A DNA stretch of 64,000 nt, taken from the NCBI GenBank assembly GCA_003988855.1, contig QYAI01000113.1:1-64000 (forward strand). Reading direction: 5' to 3'. Position numbers and translations under genes: made by a program. The notes under the pieces are model-generated. The model was not told the origin of the DNA, ran no database searches, and saw only the letters and a program-made list of their open reading frames with translations. The DNA comes from Arachnopeziza araneosa (taxonomy: Eukaryota; Ascomycota; Leotiomycetes; Helotiales; Arachnopezizaceae). The stretch's first letter is position 1. Each line of letters opens with the position of its first letter. This document shows, in pieces, positions 58,101 to 64,000 of the stretch.

Positions 58101-61100
58101 GATATGGTAGCTGGTGATGCTTTGGACGCTGAAGCATCAACTCCTACTGAGGAATCCATCCAAAAAGTCGTTAGCAAAGTATTAGGTCTTCCAAGAAAGC
58201 AGATTGGAATGTCTAGATCATTCATGAGCATTGGTGGCGACTCAATTTCTGCAATGCAGGTGATGTCCCGTTGTCGAGCAGTCAACATAGTTGTGACGGT
58301 ACAAGACATTATGCGCAGCAAATCCATTTCGCAACTTGCTTTATACGCCAAGACCTCAGCAGCGAGGAAAACCATAGAGAAAGAAGATGAGATCGACACC
58401 GCTTTTTCACTATCACCAATCCAACAGTTATACTTTGATCAAGCCTTTAGCAAACATGCAGCCTTCAACCAGAGTTTTGCTGTGAAGGTCAAAACTGCTG
58501 TCAATATGAAAGACCTCAGACGTGCTATCAACGCTTTAACTCGCCAGCATTCGATGTTGAGAGCGAGGTTTGCTATGGACAAAAATGGTGTATGGACTCA
58601 ACATATTACTGCCAATGTTGATGAATCTTTTCAACTGAATTCATACGACATTGATGATCTTGATCAAGTTAACGCCATTGCGATAGCTAGCCAAGCTGCA
58701 CTGAATATCGAGAGTGGCCCACTCCTTGCAGTTGACAATTTCAATATCCCTAACATGGGACAGTACATTTTCCTTACTGCAAGCCATCTTGTAGTAGATT
58801 TGGTCTCCTGGCGTGGGCTGCTGCAAGATTTGGAAGACATACTTCAGAGTGGTACTTTGGTAACACCAATACCACTCTCATTCTTGAGCTGGACTCAACT
58901 TCAAAATGAGTATTCCAAGCAGCACTTGATTCCAGCTGTAGCCATGCCGCATTTTGTCAAGACGGATTCTAATACAGAATACTGGGGCATGTCTTTCCAG
59001 AGCAACAATTACGGAGATGTTATTAATGAGGTGTTTGAGCTCACCCCAGAAATGACTCAGACTCTTCTCAGTGATGTCCATGATGTCTTGAGAACCGACT
59101 TCGTGGATATCTGCATTTCGGCAGTAGTTCAATCATTCAGTCAGGTATTTGAAGACCGGGAAGCACCGACTGTCTTTATTGAAGGTCACGGCCGAGAATC
59201 CTGGGATTTAGAAATCGACAACTCAAGAACTGTCGGTTGGTTCACAACCATGTATCCCGTCCAAGTCGAGATTCCACCTCAGCAGCGCGTAGTTGAGACA
59301 ATACGCCGCACCAAAGACGCACGCCGATTGATTCCGCAAAATGGGTGGCCCTACTTCACTTCTCGCTTCTTGAATTCTCAAGGGAGAGAAGTATTTGGAG
59401 AAGCGGGCGCGGCTGAAATCGTGTTCAACTACGAAGGCCAATATCAGCAACTGGAAAACGACGAGTCTCTCTTACAGATCGATTCTGAGATTTTCCCGGA
59501 AGCTAGCCAGGCTGACATTGGCCAAGAAGTGCGCCGTTTTGCATTATTTGAAATATCTGTTTCAATTGCAAATGGAAAAGCTAGCTTCTCCTTTGTTTAC
59601 AATCGCAAAATGCTCAAGATTGAAGCTATCAAAACGTGGATTGCAAGGTGTCAAAGCATATTGGAAGAAGTCTCTCACTCCCTGCTTCAGATGGAGCCTG
59701 AATACACTTTGTCTGATTTTCCACTCCTGCATCTAAAGTCATCTTCACTCCAAACTCTGGTTCAGACTCGACTACCTCAACTTGGCTGGGCTGAAAAGGA
59801 CCTCGAGGATGCATATCCTTGTTCACCATTGCAGCAAGGTTTACTTGTTAGTCAAGCAAAGAGCTCCGGAAGTTACGATATTCAAATAAGCTGGGAAGTG
59901 ATCTCAAAATCTCAAAATACATCCTCAGTAGTTGATCTCGATCGACTAGAGTTGGCGTGGCAGAAGGTTCTTGATAAGCATAGTACACTTCGGACGTTGT
60001 TTGTTGAGGGTGTTACGGATAGTGGTATCTATGACCAGATTGTACTGAAACGTGTCCGTTCGCACATTGTGCGATTTAATGAAGAGGAGTGTGAAGACAC
60101 AGAAAGCTTCATTAACCAAAATATTCCTCTGTTCAAGGAGAAAGGGCTACCGCGCCATCAATTCTCGGTCCTCCAAACATCAGATAAAACTATTTGTAGG
60201 CTAGATATCAGCCACGCACTTATTGATGGGGGTTCAACGGCGGCTCTAGTTAAAGACCTTGTGCTCGCCTACGATGGCAAAGGTCTTGTTCTTTCGCCTC
60301 CACAGCCAGTGTATCGAGAGTTCATTTCACATATTCAACGGCAGCCAATCGAAAGTGGGCTTGAATATTGGAAGAAATATTTGGCTAGCGCTGAAGCCTG
60401 CTACATGCCACGACTTCTCGACGAGCATGAGCTAAACCTGCATGGGAAGCAACTAGAGACTATTTCACTTACTCTTACCGAAACTGCCGAATCTATCAAT
60501 GCTTTCTGCGCAATGAATAGCGTAACGCTCTCCAACTTGGTTCAGGCCGTATGGGCGATTGTCCTTAGATGTTATGTAGGTGCTGACGCTGTCTGCTTTG
60601 GATATTTGACGTCTGGCCGTGATGCTCCGATTGAAGGTATCGAAGACGCGATCGGTTCATTCATAAACATGCTTGTATGCTACTCACAAGTCCATGACTC
60701 AATGACAGTCAGGACTGTCATGGAAAATATCCAGTCAGACTTTGCACAAGCCTTACAACACCAGTACTGTTCTCTGGCAGATATTCAACATTCACTTGGC
60801 CTATCTAGTCAGCAGTCCCTTTTCAATACAGGAGTTTCGGTGCAGAAAATCGATTCTGGAGATATACTAGAAGGATCGAGTATTGAATTTAGAAGTCTGG
60901 GCGGACAGGATGCCACCGAGGTACAGATTCTAATCCTGCAATAAATATGTTTTCACTGACTTGCCACTAGTATGATGTTACAGTGAATGTTGCTTCCGGC
61001 GATAAAACCATCGGGATAGAAATTTCATACTGGACTAGTTGTTTGTCAAAAGGCCAGGCATCCAATATCGCGAGTACCTTCGATCATATCCTATCCACTG

Positions 61101-64000
61101 CCATTGCTACTCCTGATTTGCCGATTGGAAGTTTTACTGTCGTCAGTCAGCGTGGCTTGGAGCTTATTAAATCCTGGAATCAAAGGGAGCCGTTGACATT
61201 CCATCACTGTGTTCACGAAATATTTGAACAGCTTGCACTCATGCAACCAAATAAATCGGCCGTATGTGGATGGAATGGAGACTTCACGTATGCTCAGCTC
61301 AATGCCTCCGCTACTGGTCTAGCGCAAATTCTCGCGGGGCTTGGTGTTGGCCCCGAAATTTTTGTACCCATTTGTTTCGAAAAGTCTGCCTGGACTTTGG
61401 TTGCGATGATTGCAATTATGAAGGTTGGCGCTGCATTCGTTCCAATTGACCCTTCTCACCCAGCGTCCCGTATTGACAGCATCCTCAAAGAGCTTGACTC
61501 ACACATCGTTTTAACTTCCTTGCTCAATGCTGGTCTCTGGGACTCGAGGCCACACTTGAATGCAATCGTTGTTGATGAAAATACTGTCTCATCCTCAATA
61601 TCTACGTTTTCGAGAAGGATTTCGCCAAGTAGTGCTGCCTATGTTATCTTTACATCTGGTAGTACAGGCCAGCCGAAAGGTGTAGTGGTCGAGCATAGCT
61701 CACTAACGTCAAGTATCTCAACTCAAACCAGACTCATGAGATTTGGCCCAGAATCCCGAGTTTTGCAATTCGCGTCTTACACATTTGATGCTTGCCTCAC
61801 TGAAATATGGTGTGCTCTGACCAATGGAGGGTGTGTTTGTGTACCAGCAGAGACAGCCCGAATGGGCGATATTGTCACCGTTATCAATGAAATGGAAGTC
61901 AACTGGAGTTTCTTTACGCCCTCGTATTTAAGGTTGATTCAACCTCAGGATGTGCCTACCCTCCAAACCCTGGTCATTGCGGGAGAAGCAGCTAGCAGAG
62001 AATCCATCGATGTCTGGTATGGAAAAATCAACTTGATTCAAGCTTATGGCCCTACCGAAACTACGATAGTTTGTATGGGTCACGAAATCCCTTACAAAGA
62101 CACAAACCCGAGAAATATTGGAAGAGCTCTTAGTTCACTTTCATGGATCGTTAATCCAGAAGACCATAACCAACTTGTGCCTATTGGCGCTATAGGCGAA
62201 CTGATCATTTCTGGGCCTATAGTGTCAAGAGGGTATCTCTCGGATCCAGAGAAGACTTTGACAGCTTTTGTGAAAAACCCGACCTGGCTATCTTCGTTGA
62301 ATTCGACTTCGATCTATACACGATTTTACAAGACAGGAGATGTAAGTGAATCAATCCCATTCTTAACTGTCTCTTCTAATCATAAGCAGCTTGTTAGGTA
62401 TAACTATGATGGAACGGTCAATTTCATTGGTCGCAAAGACGCACAAGTCAAAATTCGTGGACAGCGAATTGAGTTGGGCGAAATTGAATTTCATGTCAAA
62501 TCTCAATGGAAGGGTGGCCACATCGTCGTGGATGTCATCAAACCGGCCCATCGAAACGGAGACGAGGTTCTTGCTGCGTTCCTCAGTCTTGGAACAGGTA
62601 ACGACATAGACTTCAAGGGGGAAGAAATACCCACCACCATTTCTGATGAGTTGAAATCATTGCTGCTGCTGTTGGAAGCATATCTCGGAAAATCGTTGCC
62701 TAACTACATGGTCCCATCAATGTTTGTCCCCCTAAAGCAAATCCCGGTAACTACTTCAGGTAAAACGGATCGGGGGAAACTTCGACGTTGGTGTACAGAT
62801 CTTTCCGAAGACCAAATACTTCTATTCACACTCGCCGATCAACGGAAAAGAGAGCCATCGACGTATTTAGAGCGTGCTCTCCAAAAGCTCTGGTCCGAAG
62901 TTTTAGGTTTATCTGCCTCCTTTGTTGGCGCCGATGATAGCTTCTTCCGACTAGGAGGTGACTCAATTATAGCGATTAAGCTTGTTGCAGCATCTCGTAG
63001 CTACGGGATCAGCCTCCAAGTTTTTGACATTTTCAATTATCCAATCTTGTCAGATATGGCTCAAGTCGCACAAGTATTGGATGATAACTTTGTTGATGTG
63101 GAGCTTCAACCATACTCCTTATTGCCAAGCGCGGAAGTCCAAGATATTGTGGCTGAAGCTTGCCTACAGTGCGAGCTATCTTCAGAACTGGTCCAGGATG
63201 TGTATCCATGCACTGCTCTTCAGGAAGGTCTCATGGCACTCTCCATCAAACAAAGTGGATCTTATGTTGCGAGGAATGTCTACCGTATTCCGGCCAATGT
63301 TGATTTGAATCGTCTCCGTGAAGCCTGGAATTTTGTCGTAGAAGAAACTCCAATTTTGCGCACTCGAATCGCTCTTACTGAGTCGATCGGCTTTGTACAA
63401 GTTGTTGTGAATGAGAGTATAACTTGGCAAGATGCCTCTGAGCTGTCAGAGTACCTGAATAAAAATGCTGATATGCCGTTGGGCTATGGGAAGCCACTTA
63501 CACGATTCGCAATCCTTGACAATGCCGACATGAACAAACGATATTTTGTATTCACGATACACCATGCTCTCTACGACGGATGGAGTTTGGCTCTTGTTCT
63601 GAAAAGAATGGAAGCAGCCTATAATAAACACTCCATATCCAAAACCCCACCATTTGCACATTTCATCAGGCACATTTCGACATCGGACCGCGAAAGCACT
63701 GAGAAATTCTGGGCATCAACTCTTGAAGGCGTATCTTGCCAAGCATTCCCAAAGCTCCCATTTGCGACATATCGTCCTAGAGCCGACAAGAAATTGTCGC
63801 AGGTCATAAACTTTCCAGCAGAGACTATTTCTGGTATCACGACGTCAACACTCCTACGGGCTGCCTGGGGGATCGTGGTAAGCCAGTACACAGGATCAGA
63901 CGAAGCCATATTTGGAACAACCGTTTCTGGAAGGAATGCAAGCGTTGAAGGTATAACCAGCATCGTTGGCCCCACAATTGCAACTTTTCCAGTTAGGATT
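52145..64000 (+). CDS. Multimodular nonribosomal peptide synthetase, 3' end outside window
   Basis: Introns: 52727-52774, 53237-53288, 54103-54167, 54270-54378, 57612-57659, 60921-60970 and 62342-62389 (48 bp, no stop). Order: N-terminal half-condensation domain (no HHxxxDG); A1 (FTSGSTGKPKG) and T1 (GGDSL, Ser at 54957); C2 (HHSIFDG near 55554), A2 (about 56440-58060) and T2 (GGDSI, Ser at 58242); E domain (SHLVVDLVSW near 58782); C3 (SHALIDG near 60209), A3 (61190-62830) and T3 (GGDSI, Ser at 62963); C4 (HHALYDG near 63560), open at the edge. All A and T motifs look functional. Specificity residues read by eye: A1 DVQCTAAVC, A2 DAVVIAGVA, A3 DATFVAAIV. The E domain implies a D-residue at position 2. 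At least four modules are expected. Amino-acid substrates are not predicted. Confidence 0.95.

Noticed and set aside
1..64000. tRNA, rRNA or CRISPR features
   Set aside because: A few GGTTCGA-like strings were seen, but none sits in a cloverleaf. No rRNA sequence or spaced repeat array is present.

Overview
The window is nuclear DNA of a filamentous ascomycete (Pezizomycotina). Nearly every gene has short GT-AG introns of about 43-109 bp, many with CTRAY-like branch sites. The gene families also fit: a Ty1/copia element whose stops look like RIP, a HET-domain remnant, DUF6594, a GPR1/FUN34/YaaH transporter and a split alpha/beta fungal fatty acid synthase. I cannot name the species; a Leotiomycetes-like genome is only a guess. 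Gene models were built by eye. The exon phases close for every multi-exon model given with explicit intron coordinates.

Left part (1-23.8 kb): a copia pol relic with seven in-frame TAA/TAG stops runs in from the left edge. It is followed by a HET-protein remnant, a C2H2 zinc-finger gene, a long gene-poor stretch and an acetate/ammonium-type transporter. Then come a protein with a retropepsin-like DTGA motif, two genes of unknown function, a DUF6594 membrane protein and an ankyrin fragment.

Right part (24-64 kb) is a secondary-metabolite gene cluster. In order it holds FAS beta (-), an ABC-C exporter (-), a branched-chain-type aminotransferase (+), an alpha/beta hydrolase (-), a small PPxY protein (-), FAS alpha (+), a cytochrome P450 (-) and a multimodular NRPS (+). 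The NRPS runs off the right edge. Its visible order is partial C - A1 - T1 - C2 - A2 - T2 - E - C3 - A3 - T3 - C4... .

Inferred logic: the dedicated FAS pair makes a medium-chain acyl unit. The P450 and possibly the hydrolase tailor it. After conversion to a 2-oxo acid by steps not seen here, the aminotransferase makes a 2-amino fatty acid. The NRPS builds this into a peptide with a D-residue from module 2, and the ABC-C pump exports it. The gene set resembles the HC-toxin and apicidin pathways. It differs in having both FAS subunits together, an FAS alpha with no C-terminal phosphopantetheinyl transferase domain, and a different NRPS module order.

The cluster also has a private DNA signature. 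The palindrome GCGGCCGC occurs seven times between 30.7 and 51.3 kb, six of them in intergenic promoter regions, and I saw it nowhere else in the window. No obvious pathway regulator lies inside the visible cluster.
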